From: Iodidimonas nitroreducens
GTDB lineage: Bacteria > Pseudomonadota > Alphaproteobacteria > Sphingomonadales > Rhodothalassiaceae
Length of the DNA stretch: 34,551 nucleotides
NCBI GenBank assembly: GCA_000710935.1
Contig: BAYV01000020.1
Span: 1-34,551 of the forward strand
Reading direction: 5' to 3'
The position numbers were made by a program, and so were the translations under genes. Under the pieces are notes generated by a model, which had not been told where the DNA came from, did not search any database, and saw only the letters and a program-made list of their open reading frames with translations. The stretch's first letter is position 1, and each line of letters opens with the position of its first letter. Below, in pieces: positions 8,482-16,656 of the stretch.

Positions 8482-9495
8482 ATGCGATCACATCGCCAAT
8501 CACGCCGCGCCTGCCGTATTGCTGTCGGTGCAGCCTCTATTCTCGCCGTAGGGCTCGTCGGTCCGGCCCTGGCCGCCGACTTTGAAGTTCGGACGTTCGG
8601 CGGCGGACCCGGCTGGTTTGTCTATGACGAGCCGGTCGATGTGGCGCTCCGCTTCCTCCACCCGGCCGGGCCCAAATGCCACGAAGTCACGGAGATGATC
8701 CTGCTTTTCGAAACGGCCGATCAATTGCGCGACGATGCGCTGATCGAAGAAGCCGCACTTACGGGCATGAACCACTATGCCGCGCTTTGCCGCTCCCTCG
8801 GCGTCAATCCTTCCAACCAGCTCAAGATCTCAGGGGTTGTCGTCGGTGCCGGCGAGGCCAACGCCCAGGGTTTCGTTATGGGCGACGCCCGCGTACTTGA
8901 CGCCATGGTCGGTTCGTCCACTGGCAAGTACCAGCTTCGTGTTAGCCGAAACGCCGTCGCCGGTGGCACAGCGGCGGCCACCCCTAATACGGCGCATAAG
9001 CCAGCCGACGATCAAGCTGCTCAGATTGCTGAAATTCGCACAAACTATGATGCGGCGCTTAAAGAGAGCGAGGCGAAAGCCGGCGACCCGGGACTGATTG
9101 GCCGCTTGACGGGCGGCAAGCGCGCGGCGCTAACGGGCGTGTGGTCCGTCAGCCAAACCGAGTGCGCCAAGGAACGCGTGATCTTGTTCGAGAATAGCGG
9201 AACCGGCACGGTCGAATGGTGGCGGGCGTCCGACGATAAAGTCGGTCTCCTGCCGTGGCGCACCGGCCGGTGGGAATTGCGCGATGGCACGGTCATCATG
9301 AGTTTCAACCATCGTGTCGAATATGACGACTTCCTTGGTCGGCTCCGCGACAGCGCGATCGACGAGACCGTGCAGTTCGAACTCAAGAGCGTCAGTGGAT
9401 CGGAGCTCCGGCTCGCGGCGACCGGCGGCGGGATTTCATCCGAGGCGTTGTTCCTCGGTGGGGCGGAGAAACTGTTTGTGCGGTGTGGCGTGTAG
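8482..9495 (+). CDS. Unrecognised exported protein between traG and the mer genes
   Basis: I do not recognise this 337-residue protein. The ATG at 8482 is preceded by a good Shine-Dalgarno sequence (GAAGGAG, about 7 bases upstream) and gives MRSHRQSRRACRIAVGAAS, a signal peptide with a basic N region and likely cleavage after ALAA. An earlier in-frame ATG at 8395 adds 29 residues without a ribosome site. The mature part starts DFEVRTFGGGPGWFVYDEP, has an Ala-rich linker near residues 165-190, a basic loop GRLTGGKRAALTG, and a C-terminal domain that looks beta-rich (GVWSVSQTEC to LFVRCGV) with Cys residues that could pair. It runs opposite to all neighbours and converges on merA. It is probably element-borne; function unknown. 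Confidence 0.75.
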   Translation: MRSHRQSRRACRIAVGAASILAVGLVGPALAADFEVRTFGGGPGWFVYDEPVDVALRFLHPAGPKCHEVTEMILLFETADQLRDDALIEEAALTGMNHYAALCRSLGVNPSNQLKISGVVVGAGEANAQGFVMGDARVLDAMVGSSTGKYQLRVSRNAVAGGTAAATPNTAHKPADDQAAQIAEIRTNYDAALKESEAKAGDPGLIGRLTGGKRAALTGVWSVSQTECAKERVILFENSGTGTVEWWRASDDKVGLLPWRTGRWELRDGTVIMSFNHRVEYDDFLGRLRDSAIDETVQFELKSVSGSELRLAATGGGISSEALFLGGAEKLFVRCGV

Positions 9496-9548
9496 TACCC
9501 ACAATTCCCCGATTCTACCGCCGCCGGCAAAGCACGTCGCAAAGTATC

Positions 9549-10979
9549 TCACCCTGCGCAGCAAGAGAGCTTCGCGATATCTTTTTCAAACGTCTGCGCT
9601 GCAAGCTTGAGACCCTCGACTGTCGTGAGATAGGGAAAAATCGTATCGCCGAGCGCTTTCGTCGTCATGCCATGTTTGATGGCAAGCGCCAGGGTCTGGA
9701 TGCTGTCGGCCCCTTCGGGGGCCAGAATCTGGCCGCCGAGAAGCCGATCGGTCTTCGCGTCGGCGACCAGCTTGATGAGGCCGCGCGTGTCGCGGGCGGC
9801 GAGCGCGCGCGGCACCTGGTTGAGGGGCACAAGGGACGTCTTCGTCTCGAAGCCTTGAGCCTTTGCCTGTGCCTCGGTGAGGCCGACGCTCGCCACTTGC
9901 GGATCGGTGAATACCACGGCGGGCATAACGCTGTTGTCATAGACGAGGCTGTCGCCATTCAAGGCGTTGAGCGCCGCGATTTTCGCCCCATAGGCGGCCA
10001 TATAGACGAACTCGTCGCGGCCGGTGACGTCGCCCGCGGCATAGGTTCCACGCTTTGTCGTCCGCATCCGATCATCAACCGCGATTCCTCCGCCCACCGC
10101 TTGGCGGATCCCGGCCGCCTCAAGGCCGAGCCCCTCCACATTGGGCGCGCGCCCCGTTGCCACCAACACGCGCTCGGCCTTCAGTTCTGTCAATACGCCG
10201 CCCTCCTTCACGCATAACGTGACGCCTTCTTCGTCCTGACGGCAGAACTCATAGGCGACACCGCAATTGACGGCGACACCCTCTTCGCGGAAGACGTTCA
10301 TCAGCGCATCGCTGACTTCCGGCTCCACCTGCGGCAGCAGGCGGGAGCGGCAGACGATGGTGACTTGCGTGCCGGCGCGCGCCAGCATCTGCCCGAGCTC
10401 GCAACCGATGAAGCCGCCGCCCACGATAATGAGGCTCCTCGGCAACTCCTCAAGATCGAGCGCCGACGTGCTCGTCAGATAATCGACCTTGTCGATGCCC
10501 GGAATGGGCGCCACCGAAGGCCGCGCGCCGGTAGTGATGATAATTTTGCCCGCGCGAATGGCGTCGCCATTGACGGTGACGCCGCCGTCCTCCAACCGCG
10601 CCGCGCCTTCCAGATAGGCGATGCCGTTATAGCTTGGCAGGAGGTCAACATACTTCTTCTGCCTGAGCGCTCCGACGAGATCGTCCTTGGCTTGGACAAG
10701 TGCGTGCCAATCCGTGATGCGGGCCTCGCCGGTAAGGCCGGGAAATCGGCCGGCCACTTTCGCCCCATGCAGGGCTTCGGCCGCGCGGATCATGGTCTTC
10801 GATGGCACGCAGCCAATGTTCACGCACGTGCCGCCAATCATGCCGTGGCCGATGAGCGCGACGCGCGCGCTTTGCACGGCTGCTGTGATTGCGGCGGAGA
10901 AACCCGCCGACCCTGCGCCGATGACGGCGAGATCGTAGCTTTCATTGTTCTTTCCGCCAAGCGTGCAGCAATCGGACAT
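9549..10979 (-). CDS. merA: Mercuric reductase MerA
   Basis: MerA is the cytosolic FAD- and NADPH-dependent flavoenzyme that reduces Hg(II) to volatile Hg(0). The 476-residue protein has the FAD motif GAGSAG (about 21-26), the redox pair in GGTCVNIGCVPSK (Cys52 and Cys57), the NADPH motif GGGFIG (about 187-192), the AAGD FAD segment and the C-terminal vicinal cysteines SCCAG (473-474) that pass Hg to the active site. It lacks the N-terminal HMA (NmerA) domain found in longer MerA proteins; only MSDCCTLGGK remains before the catalytic core. It is the last gene of merT-merP-merA, 19 bases after merP. All catalytic residues are present. Confidence 0.97.
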   Translation of the reverse strand: MSDCCTLGGKNNESYDLAVIGAGSAGFSAAITAAVQSARVALIGHGMIGGTCVNIGCVPSKTMIRAAEALHGAKVAGRFPGLTGEARITDWHALVQAKDDLVGALRQKKYVDLLPSYNGIAYLEGAARLEDGGVTVNGDAIRAGKIIITTGARPSVAPIPGIDKVDYLTSTSALDLEELPRSLIIVGGGFIGCELGQMLARAGTQVTIVCRSRLLPQVEPEVSDALMNVFREEGVAVNCGVAYEFCRQDEEGVTLCVKEGGVLTELKAERVLVATGRAPNVEGLGLEAAGIRQAVGGGIAVDDRMRTTKRGTYAAGDVTGRDEFVYMAAYGAKIAALNALNGDSLVYDNSVMPAVVFTDPQVASVGLTEAQAKAQGFETKTSLVPLNQVPRALAARDTRGLIKLVADAKTDRLLGGQILAPEGADSIQTLALAIKHGMTTKALGDTIFPYLTTVEGLKLAAQTFEKDIAKLSCCAG

Positions 10980-10998
10980 GTCTCTTATCTCAATCGGT

Positions 10999-11328
10999 TT
11001 AGCTCTGCGCCGCCGGGTAACCGGCGTTCGTCGAGGCCGCCGCGATCGCGTCGGCGTTCGTCACCGACGGATCGAACACAACAGTCGCTGTCTTGGCATC
11101 AAAGTCGACAGTGACGGACTTCACCCCGGCGACGCCTTCTATGGCCTTTTTCACTGTCACGGGACACAGAGCGCATGTCATGTTTTCAACGCTGAATATT
11201 ACCGTCTGAACGGCGGCGACTTGAGCCGGAGCGGCCTGCGCAGCAAACGGCGAAGTCGCCGGCGCCGACAGAAGGCCAGCGACGCCCAAGGCTAGCGCGC
11301 CTGACGCGATAAGCACGAGTCGTTTCAT
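10999..11328 (-). CDS. merP: Periplasmic mercury-binding protein MerP
   Basis: MerP binds Hg(II) in the periplasm and hands it to MerT. The 109-residue precursor has a long Sec signal (MKRLVLIASGALALGVAG, Ala-rich to about residue 36) and one heavy-metal-associated domain with MTCALCPVTVKKAI; Cys52 and Cys55 are the metal ligands. The spacing CxxC with Ala-Leu between the cysteines is typical of MerP. It lies between merT (28 bases upstream) and merA (19 bases downstream), in the usual mer order. Confidence 0.95.
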   Translation of the reverse strand: MKRLVLIASGALALGVAGLLSAPATSPFAAQAAPAQVAAVQTVIFSVENMTCALCPVTVKKAIEGVAGVKSVTVDFDAKTATVVFDPSVTNADAIAAASTNAGYPAAQS

Positions 11329-11356
11329 CTCATGTTTCTCCTTTGCGGTTACGTGA

Positions 11357-11755
11357 TCAGTAGAACAGCGGCGCCCACCAATTAATTGTCAGAGCAAGGA
11401 CGACCAAGATCGTGGCTAGCCACAGCGCCGACTTTGTGATGAGCGACGATTGCGGCTTCGCGCAGTAGGAGTCCTCTGCGCAGGCCGGTTTGGGTTTGAA
11501 ATAAATCTGCCAAAAGCCAGCGCCAATGAAGATGAGCGCCACGGCGGCGAAATAGGGCTTGTAAGGTTCAAGCGCCGTAAGGTTGCCAATCCAAGCGCCG
11601 GAAACGCCGAGAGTTAGCAAGAGAAGCGGCGCGATGCAGCAGGTCGAGGCCAGAATCGCCCCGATCACGCCGCCCGCCGCGAACCATCCTTGCTGACGGT
11701 CCGCGGCCTTTTTTGGCTCCTCAAGCGCCTGTGTTTTGAAATCACTATTGCTCAC
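11357..11755 (-). CDS. merT: Mercuric ion transporter MerT
   Basis: MerT moves Hg(II) from MerP across the inner membrane to MerA. I place the start at the GTG at 11755 (VSNSDFKTQ), giving 132 residues; the ATG at 11788 would fall inside the -10 element of the mer promoter and so cannot be on the transcript. Three membrane helices are visible (about 24-44, 67-86 and 108-128). The vicinal pair STCC at Cys39-Cys40 sits in helix 1, and Cys92 and Cys98 lie in the cytoplasmic loop, as in characterised MerT. It is the first gene of merTPA, divergent from merR. Confidence 0.94.
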   Translation of the reverse strand: MSNSDFKTQALEEPKKAADRQQGWFAAGGVIGAILASTCCIAPLLLLTLGVSGAWIGNLTALEPYKPYFAAVALIFIGAGFWQIYFKPKPACAEDSYCAKPQSSLITKSALWLATILVVLALTINWWAPLFY

Positions 11756-11786
11756 GTGACTCGACTCTCGATTTTTCGACAACAGC

Positions 11787-11817
11787 AAGATAAGGTCTGT
11801 ACTAACTACAGACTCAA
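11787..11817 (-). promoter_or_regulatory. mer operator-promoter with 19-bp spacer
   Basis: Read on the minus strand, TTGAGT (11812-11817) and TATCTT (11787-11792) are separated by exactly 19 bp, and the spacer region holds the dyad GTCTGTACTAACTACAGAC (11795-11813, 7-bp arms). Over-long 19-bp spacers with a central dyad are the hallmark of MerR-activated promoters, where metal-bound MerR untwists the DNA to realign -35 and -10. It drives merTPA leftwards; merR starts 16 bases to its right on the other strand, so MerR probably also represses its own gene. Confidence 0.9.
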
Positions 11818-11832
11818 GAGGTTTCTGAATCG

Positions 11833-12246
11833 ATGCGCAATCACATTTCCGGGAAAGGATTGCAGCGGGCGGAATTGGCGCGCCTGACCGGCTGCAATCT
11901 CGAAACCATCCGCTATTACGAGAAGATCGGCATGATGCCGGACCCCAGGCGCACAGGAACGGGCTACCGTATCTACGATGATGCGCACGTCTCGCGTTTG
12001 CGTTTCATCCTCCGCGCCCGCGAACTCGGCTTTTCGCTCGATGAGGTGCGCGGCTTGCTCGGACTCGTCGACGGCGGCACACAAACCTGCGCCGAAGTCA
12101 AGGAACGCACCGAGCGGCATTTGGCCGACGTGCGTGCCAAGATCGCCGATCTCAAACGCATCGAAAAAGTGCTGGCAAAGACCGCGGCGCAGTGCTCCGG
12201 CGACGATGTTCCGGAATGCCCGGTTCTGGATGCGCTGGCCTCATGA
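11833..12246 (+). CDS. merR: Mercury-responsive regulator MerR
   Basis: MerR represses merTPA without Hg(II) and activates it when Hg(II) is bound. The 137-residue protein has an N-terminal winged HTH (about 11-45, with CNLETIRYYEKIGMMP), a dimerisation helix (about 85-115) and the three mercury ligands Cys86, Cys121 and Cys129. The spacing (35 then 8) is nearly the same as in Tn501/Tn21 MerR (Cys82, 117, 126). The ATG at 11833 starts just beyond the shared operator. It converges on the relaxase gene, with 50 bases between the two stops. Confidence 0.95.
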   Translation: MRNHISGKGLQRAELARLTGCNLETIRYYEKIGMMPDPRRTGTGYRIYDDAHVSRLRFILRARELGFSLDEVRGLLGLVDGGTQTCAEVKERTERHLADVRAKIADLKRIEKVLAKTAAQCSGDDVPECPVLDALAS

Positions 12247-12296
12247 TCATTACCTCGGTGATCAAATCGCGGCCTCCAAAAAACGAAATCTATTGG

Positions 12297-14291
12297 CTAT
12301 GACACGGACGGCCCATTGCGCTGCCGACCAATGGTCCAGGAAATGCTGTCGCCGCGCATTAGGCCGCTTACCATCTTGCCGCGCTGACGTTCGAGGATTG
12401 GTCGCCATGGAACAAGCGTGAACTCTTTTGATTTTTCGATGACGGCGAACTTGCCGCTCGCAAGCCGGACCGGCTGGCGATAGACGCCGTCGATCCGATC
12501 CCCGTCCTGTGATTCCACGAAGGCCAACCCCGTCTCCTTGGCGAGCTTCTCGCCGGCAGCCGCCAGTTCCCGCCGGCGCAAGAACCGAAGCAAGTTTCGT
12601 TGGTAGCGAACTCGTTGGCCATTACTCTCCGCCAGCCCTTGCTCTATCAGATGCTCTTGACGCCGGCGCAGAGCTTGGGCGACTTCGGCTCCGAACCGCT
12701 CGCCGCGCAGCGCGCTCGGCTCCTTGGCGAGAAGCTGCCGGTCGAGCCAGGTCGCCCCGTCGGCGCCAACTTGAGCCTCAAGGGACAGAAACGACAGGGT
12801 CGTGATGCGGCTGGGATATCGTGCTTGCTTCTTGGCGAGCGCCTCAACCCGGCCTTCGAAGTTCTCGGGGATTTCCCATGACCCGTCCGGGAAGCGCCGA
12901 ACGACGTTCGCGCGCCGCAGCGCTTCGAGCCGACGGACATGAGCCTGAACGAAATCATCCGACGCACGCGGATCGACTGTGTGATGGGCGTCCGTCGTGT
13001 AGAGGCCGTCGTTCCTCCGGGCGATTTCGGCGATGGTTCGGTCGGACGGCTTCATTCCGGTTGCCGCCGGGCCAACCTCGACGACGGCGCCGAGCGGCAA
13101 ATCTTCCATCTCCTGTCGCGGATCGAGCGCGACGTAATGAACCCGCCCGTCGGCGGCGTCGATCATGACGTAGTGGCCGTCGTTTAGCTCGTCGTGGCGT
13201 CCGCGGTCGATGATCCGGCCGGTCACGGTCGGCGCGCGCGGGTCGGCAGGGTCGTAGATCGAGAACTCCGAAGCGCCAGCGTCGAGCCCCGCCTGCCGCA
13301 ATCCCCGGTGCAGAGTCTTGATGATGTCGCCGCGTTCGCCCGAGCGCCGGAGGGTCTCCTCCAGATTCGGCGAGAGCCGCCATCGGCCCGGCCCCGTCTC
13401 TTCAGCGAGGCCGCGCCACGCGAGCACGCGCAACCGGCCGACCTTCATGGCATGACGGAACCTTTCGTCGGCATGCTGCGGATTGGCGCGCGCATCGACA
13501 ATCCCGTCCACGGCGTCGCGGACCAGCGCGCGGTCGAGATCGGTGAAGCGGTCCTGCTCGACCTGGCGTGCCAGCTTTTGACCGAGCTCCCGAACGGTCT
13601 GCGGCCCGAGTTCCAGCGTCAGCAGTTCGCTCGCCCGCCGCCGCATGCCGTTGGCGATGTAGTCGCGGGCGATGACAAGGTCCTTGCCGAGCTCGTCCTT
13701 GCCCCGCAGCACTATATGGGTGTGCGGATGCTCGGTGTTGAAGTGATCGACGGCCACCCAGTCGAGCCGCGTGCCTAGATCTTTCTCCATCGCGCCCATC
13801 AGGTCGCGGACGAAGGGTTTGAGGTTAGCGAGTTCGGTCGCGTCCTCCGGTGAGACGATGAAACGGAACTGATGCCGGTCGCCGTCGCTGCGGTCGAGGA
13901 ACGCCTTGCCGTCCGCCTCGTCATGCGCCGCGTCGTAAAGCCGGCCAGGCTCGTGCTCCTTGGAGACTCCGTCGCGTTGGATATAGCGAAGGTGCGCGCG
14001 GGCGGCATCAATACCGCCGCTTCTGAGTTTGACGATCCGCGTCTTGATGACGACGCGCCGGTAGGACGGTCCGAAGCGGTGTCCGGCGCGACGATGTCGG
14101 AGCGCATCATTGCCACGTCCGATCCGATAGCCCGAATAGCGCCGTGATGCGGCCCCGGTTCCGAAACCGGACTTGCCTGCCTTCGAGACCTGGCGGAGCA
14201 CGCGGTTAAGATAGCCCTTGGTGCGCGCGCCGCCCAGGCTGCGAATGCGCCCGAGCTTCGGCTTGAAAATGTCGTCGATATCATCGGCCAT
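12297..14291 (-). CDS. VirD2/DUF3363-type conjugative relaxase
   Basis: This 664-residue protein is the relaxase that would nick oriT and pilot the strand through the mating channel. It has the MOB-type histidine triad region DHFNTEHPHTHIVLRG (His188, His190 and His192), which binds the metal, and a likely nucleophile Tyr103 in HLRYIQRDG; the C-terminal half is the DUF3363 region usual for this relaxase class in alphaproteobacterial elements. The N terminus is Arg/Gly-rich and basic (residues 1-80), as expected for DNA binding. It starts at 14291 after a 239-bp noncoding gap that may contain oriT. The gene is complete, so the mercury cassette next to its 3' end did not disrupt it. Confidence 0.92.
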   Translation of the reverse strand: MADDIDDIFKPKLGRIRSLGGARTKGYLNRVLRQVSKAGKSGFGTGAASRRYSGYRIGRGNDALRHRRAGHRFGPSYRRVVIKTRIVKLRSGGIDAARAHLRYIQRDGVSKEHEPGRLYDAAHDEADGKAFLDRSDGDRHQFRFIVSPEDATELANLKPFVRDLMGAMEKDLGTRLDWVAVDHFNTEHPHTHIVLRGKDELGKDLVIARDYIANGMRRRASELLTLELGPQTVRELGQKLARQVEQDRFTDLDRALVRDAVDGIVDARANPQHADERFRHAMKVGRLRVLAWRGLAEETGPGRWRLSPNLEETLRRSGERGDIIKTLHRGLRQAGLDAGASEFSIYDPADPRAPTVTGRIIDRGRHDELNDGHYVMIDAADGRVHYVALDPRQEMEDLPLGAVVEVGPAATGMKPSDRTIAEIARRNDGLYTTDAHHTVDPRASDDFVQAHVRRLEALRRANVVRRFPDGSWEIPENFEGRVEALAKKQARYPSRITTLSFLSLEAQVGADGATWLDRQLLAKEPSALRGERFGAEVAQALRRRQEHLIEQGLAESNGQRVRYQRNLLRFLRRRELAAAGEKLAKETGLAFVESQDGDRIDGVYRQPVRLASGKFAVIEKSKEFTLVPWRPILERQRGKMVSGLMRGDSISWTIGRQRNGPSVS

Positions 14292-14530
14292 GGTCGGTCA
14301 TAAACATGGGGCGCGAAAGCAGGCATCAAACAACCACTTGATCCTTGCACCATCTATTCGCCAGTCATATCAAAGCCTTGAGCTCAATCATCTGCACACG
14401 GCGAAATCGCCGCGAGCAACCAAATCGGATGTACAGACAATGGGTTATGCGGGCTTTGCCCCATCACCTTTTATCTTGCCCTCCGCTGCCTCAGACGCCT
14501 CTCACGCTCCAATTCCTTTATGATGCTGGA
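14292..14530. other. Noncoding gap between traF and relaxase; candidate oriT
   Basis: No gene is visible here. At 14472-14479 the plus strand reads TATCTTG followed by C, fitting the RP4/Ti-type nic consensus YATCYTG|Y, and the flanks (ATCACC before, CCC after) also resemble the RP4 nick region. Just upstream is an imperfect inverted repeat, ATGGG...CCCAT around 14440-14464, containing the small hairpin GGGC-TTT-GCCC. A perfect palindrome TTGAGCTCAA lies at 14378-14387. Position upstream of the relaxase is typical for oriT. All of this is pattern matching; the nick site is not proven. Confidence 0.4.
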
Positions 14531-15046
14531 TCAGCTTTGCTCGCATTTCCGCCAAGGGAGCCGCAGCCTCGTCGCCCGGCCGTTGATGAGGCGCCGATCC
14601 ACCGGCCCGAAATAGCGCCCGTCGAAGGACTGCGGATGGTCTTGCAGCAGGAAGACCGTCTGCTCGGTGAGGATGTGACAACCCTGCCAATCGGGCAGCG
14701 GCCTGCCCAAACCGTCCGCACTTTCAGCAACGGTAACCGTGTTTCCATTGATTGAAATCACGCGTCCATCGCGGCAGATTTCGTCGCCATCGACGCCGGC
14801 GACCCGCTTGACGAGCGGCACATCGGCGGGCAGGTAGCCGCGCTCTTCGACCAGTCTACGAACACGCTCGGGCACGTGAACGAGGACGTAATCACCGCGT
14901 CTGATTGGCAGATGGTCGAGCCAATATAAGCCGATGGGCGCGCTCGCCGACGCGTTGTAGATCAGCTTCTTCGGCAGGCCGACGGTAGACGCGACGGCCA
15001 AGGCGAGCACCGGAATGGCGGCGCAAACCAGCGGCCCGCGCTTCAC
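14531..15046 (-). CDS. traF: TraF, conjugal S26-family peptidase
   Basis: TraF is the membrane-anchored, LepB-like serine protease that matures (and in RP4 cyclises) the TrbC pilin. I start it at the GTG at 15046 (VKRGPLVCAAIPVL), which overlaps the DUF2840 stop as GTGA; the open frame continues upstream but only reads the DUF2840 gene out of frame. The 171-residue product has one N-terminal membrane helix (about 5-23), the catalytic serine region NASASAPIGLYW (Ser35 in the SxP context) and a lysine in PLVKRVAGVDGD (Lys80), forming the Ser/Lys dyad. The C terminus has the usual YFGPVDRRLINGRA segment. Confidence 0.92.
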   Translation of the reverse strand: MKRGPLVCAAIPVLALAVASTVGLPKKLIYNASASAPIGLYWLDHLPIRRGDYVLVHVPERVRRLVEERGYLPADVPLVKRVAGVDGDEICRDGRVISINGNTVTVAESADGLGRPLPDWQGCHILTEQTVFLLQDHPQSFDGRYFGPVDRRLINGRATRLRLPWRKCEQS

Positions 15047-15510
15047 GCCGACACCTTTCGCGACGCCAGATATGCCGTGTGCTGGTCTCGTGAATAAGCG
15101 CGGACCGGCTGCCCTGCGGCAATGCGATTGTGGACATGGCGATAGTAGGCGGGCGACACGTCGGCCGGATCGAAGCCGTCCGCTTCGAGCACGTCGATCT
15201 GCAACAGCGCGCGCTTGACCTTCGTGTTTCCGGTGACGAGCAGGAGAACTTCGCCGCCAGGGCATACGCCCGGTATGCGGCTCAAAAGCAGCGACGGCTC
15301 CGCTGCGCGAACGATGGTGAAGCGCCATTCCTGCGTGCCGTATTCGTTGGCGCGCCAGCGTATATAGCCGAAGACCTGGCCCGGTTTGAAAAGCGCAAGC
15401 GACCGCCTGCGGTCCAAGTCCTGCTGCACGTCGGGCGCCCCGAACCTCAGCCAATGGTTCAAATGCTCCGGATAGAAGACGATCTCGACGCGTGTGAAAT
15501 GCTCAGACAT
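15043..15510 (-). CDS. DUF2840 family protein
   Basis: This 155-residue cytoplasmic-looking protein belongs to the DUF2840 family, which is found almost only next to traF in alphaproteobacterial conjugative elements. Recognisable parts are HFTRVEIVFYPEHLNHWLRFG near the N terminus, the central GYIRWRANEYGTQEWRFTIV and the C-terminal half with DVLEADGFDPADVSPAYYRH. It overlaps the HTH gene upstream by 8 bases and traF downstream by 4 (GTGA). No enzymatic motif is visible and its role is unknown; the strict linkage suggests a part in transfer or element maintenance. Confidence 0.88.
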   Translation of the reverse strand: MSEHFTRVEIVFYPEHLNHWLRFGAPDVQQDLDRRRSLALFKPGQVFGYIRWRANEYGTQEWRFTIVRAAEPSLLLSRIPGVCPGGEVLLLVTGNTKVKRALLQIDVLEADGFDPADVSPAYYRHVHNRIAAGQPVRAYSRDQHTAYLASRKVSA

Positions 15511-15721
15511 CGGAAGTCGAATCCTTCTTCCGCATGTCCGACCAGGCGGTCAGTTCTTCAATGTGATAGCGAACATGGCGACCATGCTTGCGGTATTGCG
15601 GACCGCCGCCGTAGACGCGCATCTTCTCCAGCGTATTGGGCTTGAGCTTCAGAAAGCGCGCCGCTTCCCTCGTCGTCAGGAACGGTCCGTCAGCGACCGT
15701 TTGTGCATCGTGCTCGGTCAT
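15503..15721 (-). CDS. Small excisionase/AlpA-like HTH protein
   Basis: This 72-residue protein is a MerR/excisionase-type helix-turn-helix protein: FLTTREAARFLKLKPNTLEKMR forms the HTH and RKHGRHVRYHIEELTAW the wing, as in the HTH_17 family. Such small proteins act as excisionases or AlpA-like activators in mobile elements, but in this gene position they may instead regulate the traF-relaxase genes; which applies here is not decidable from sequence. It heads the HTH-DUF2840-traF cluster and overlaps the DUF2840 gene by 8 bases. Confidence 0.85.
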   Translation of the reverse strand: MTEHDAQTVADGPFLTTREAARFLKLKPNTLEKMRVYGGGPQYRKHGRHVRYHIEELTAWSDMRKKDSTSDV

Positions 15722-15833
15722 GCTTCCTCCGGCGTCAGCGAAATTGCTCTATGCCGGTCAAGGATGAGCGAGCATGAAATCGGGCGGCAGTATCGTTGGC
15801 GGCGAAGCGCGAGAACGATACCCCTCGCGTGGA

Positions 15834-16656
15834 TCAGGCGAGCAGGGTTCGGTAGCCGCCGTTCATCATCCGTTGCCCGCGTTTGACGCTACGAATGACG
15901 CGGTTCTTCATGGTCTGATCGGGGCTGGTCCAGTCGTCCTTGACAGCTTTCTCGCCGTAGAGAAACACCGCAATCTGACGATACGAATAGCCCTCCGTTC
16001 GAAGATCGAGCGCCGCCAAGGCATCCCGGTGACGCATCGCCTCGACCGTCCAACCGCCACGCGAACCGCCAAGACACCGACCCCGATAAAGGTCCGCGAG
16101 CCGCCTGATTAGGCGCTGTCGGCTTTCGACATCGGGAAACTGATCGACCACGAGTTCGAGCGCGAAGGGGTCGATGCGGATGTCTTCGCCTATGCATCGC
16201 ACTTGGACGATGCGCCGTTGATCTCGGAGAAGGAGATGCTGCTCGCCGTCCACGCTCTTCAAAAGCGTTTTTCGGCACCGGACCTCATTCAAGGATACGA
16301 TGGCGCCGAGGCCGGGCTCTCGGCCATTGCGTACATAGGCTGACACCACCCTTTGATAATCCTCGGCCCGCCAAAACACCTCCGCTTCGAGGCCATTTTG
16401 ATCAGGATCGGCGAAAGGTGCAAAGGCCCCAGGCTTCGGCCCGCACGAAGCGGCGCCGCGCCCGGAGCAAAGTGGTGTCATTCCGTAAACGGACGGGTAT
16501 TGGCTGGCCTGATTTCGATAGGCGCCAATCGCGGTGATAGTCGCGATTACGCCGCAAATACTCCCAGGCAACTCGCGACCGGGTCAGCAGCTGTACATAG
16601 TCGTAGTCACCTAGGCGCAGACCACAGGATATCAAGGAGTTGTGATAGTCCGCCAT
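15834..16656 (-). pseudogene. DUF2285 family gene (DUF6499 N terminus) split by a one-base frameshift
   Basis: The N-terminal part is read from the ATG at 16656 (MADYHNSLISCG, then YDYVQLLTRSRVAWEYLRRN) up to RAEAWGLCTF. The C-terminal part continues in another frame from ADPDQNGLEAEVFW to the stop at 15834 and carries the DUF2285 domain (DALAALDLRTEGYSYRQIAVFLYGE, an HTH-like segment, then a basic tail). The switch is at the AAA run at 16414-16416 (TTT on the coding strand): removing one base restores WGLCTF-ADPDQ, a join that looks natural for the family. So this is a 1-base insertion, a sequencing error or, less likely, a slippage site. DUF2285 proteins are putative DNA-binding regulators of ICE transfer and excision. 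Its 271-bp upstream region is AT-rich and likely holds its promoter. Confidence 0.82.

Noticed and set aside
15047-15454. N-terminal extension of traF to 15454
   Set aside because: It reads the DUF2840 gene in another frame; the GTG at 15046 gives a normal TraF.
16402-16420. Programmed frameshift rather than mutation in the DUF2285 gene
   Set aside because: The site is only TTT followed by C, without a slippery heptamer, stop-codon pause or strong downstream hairpin; mutation or sequence error is simpler.
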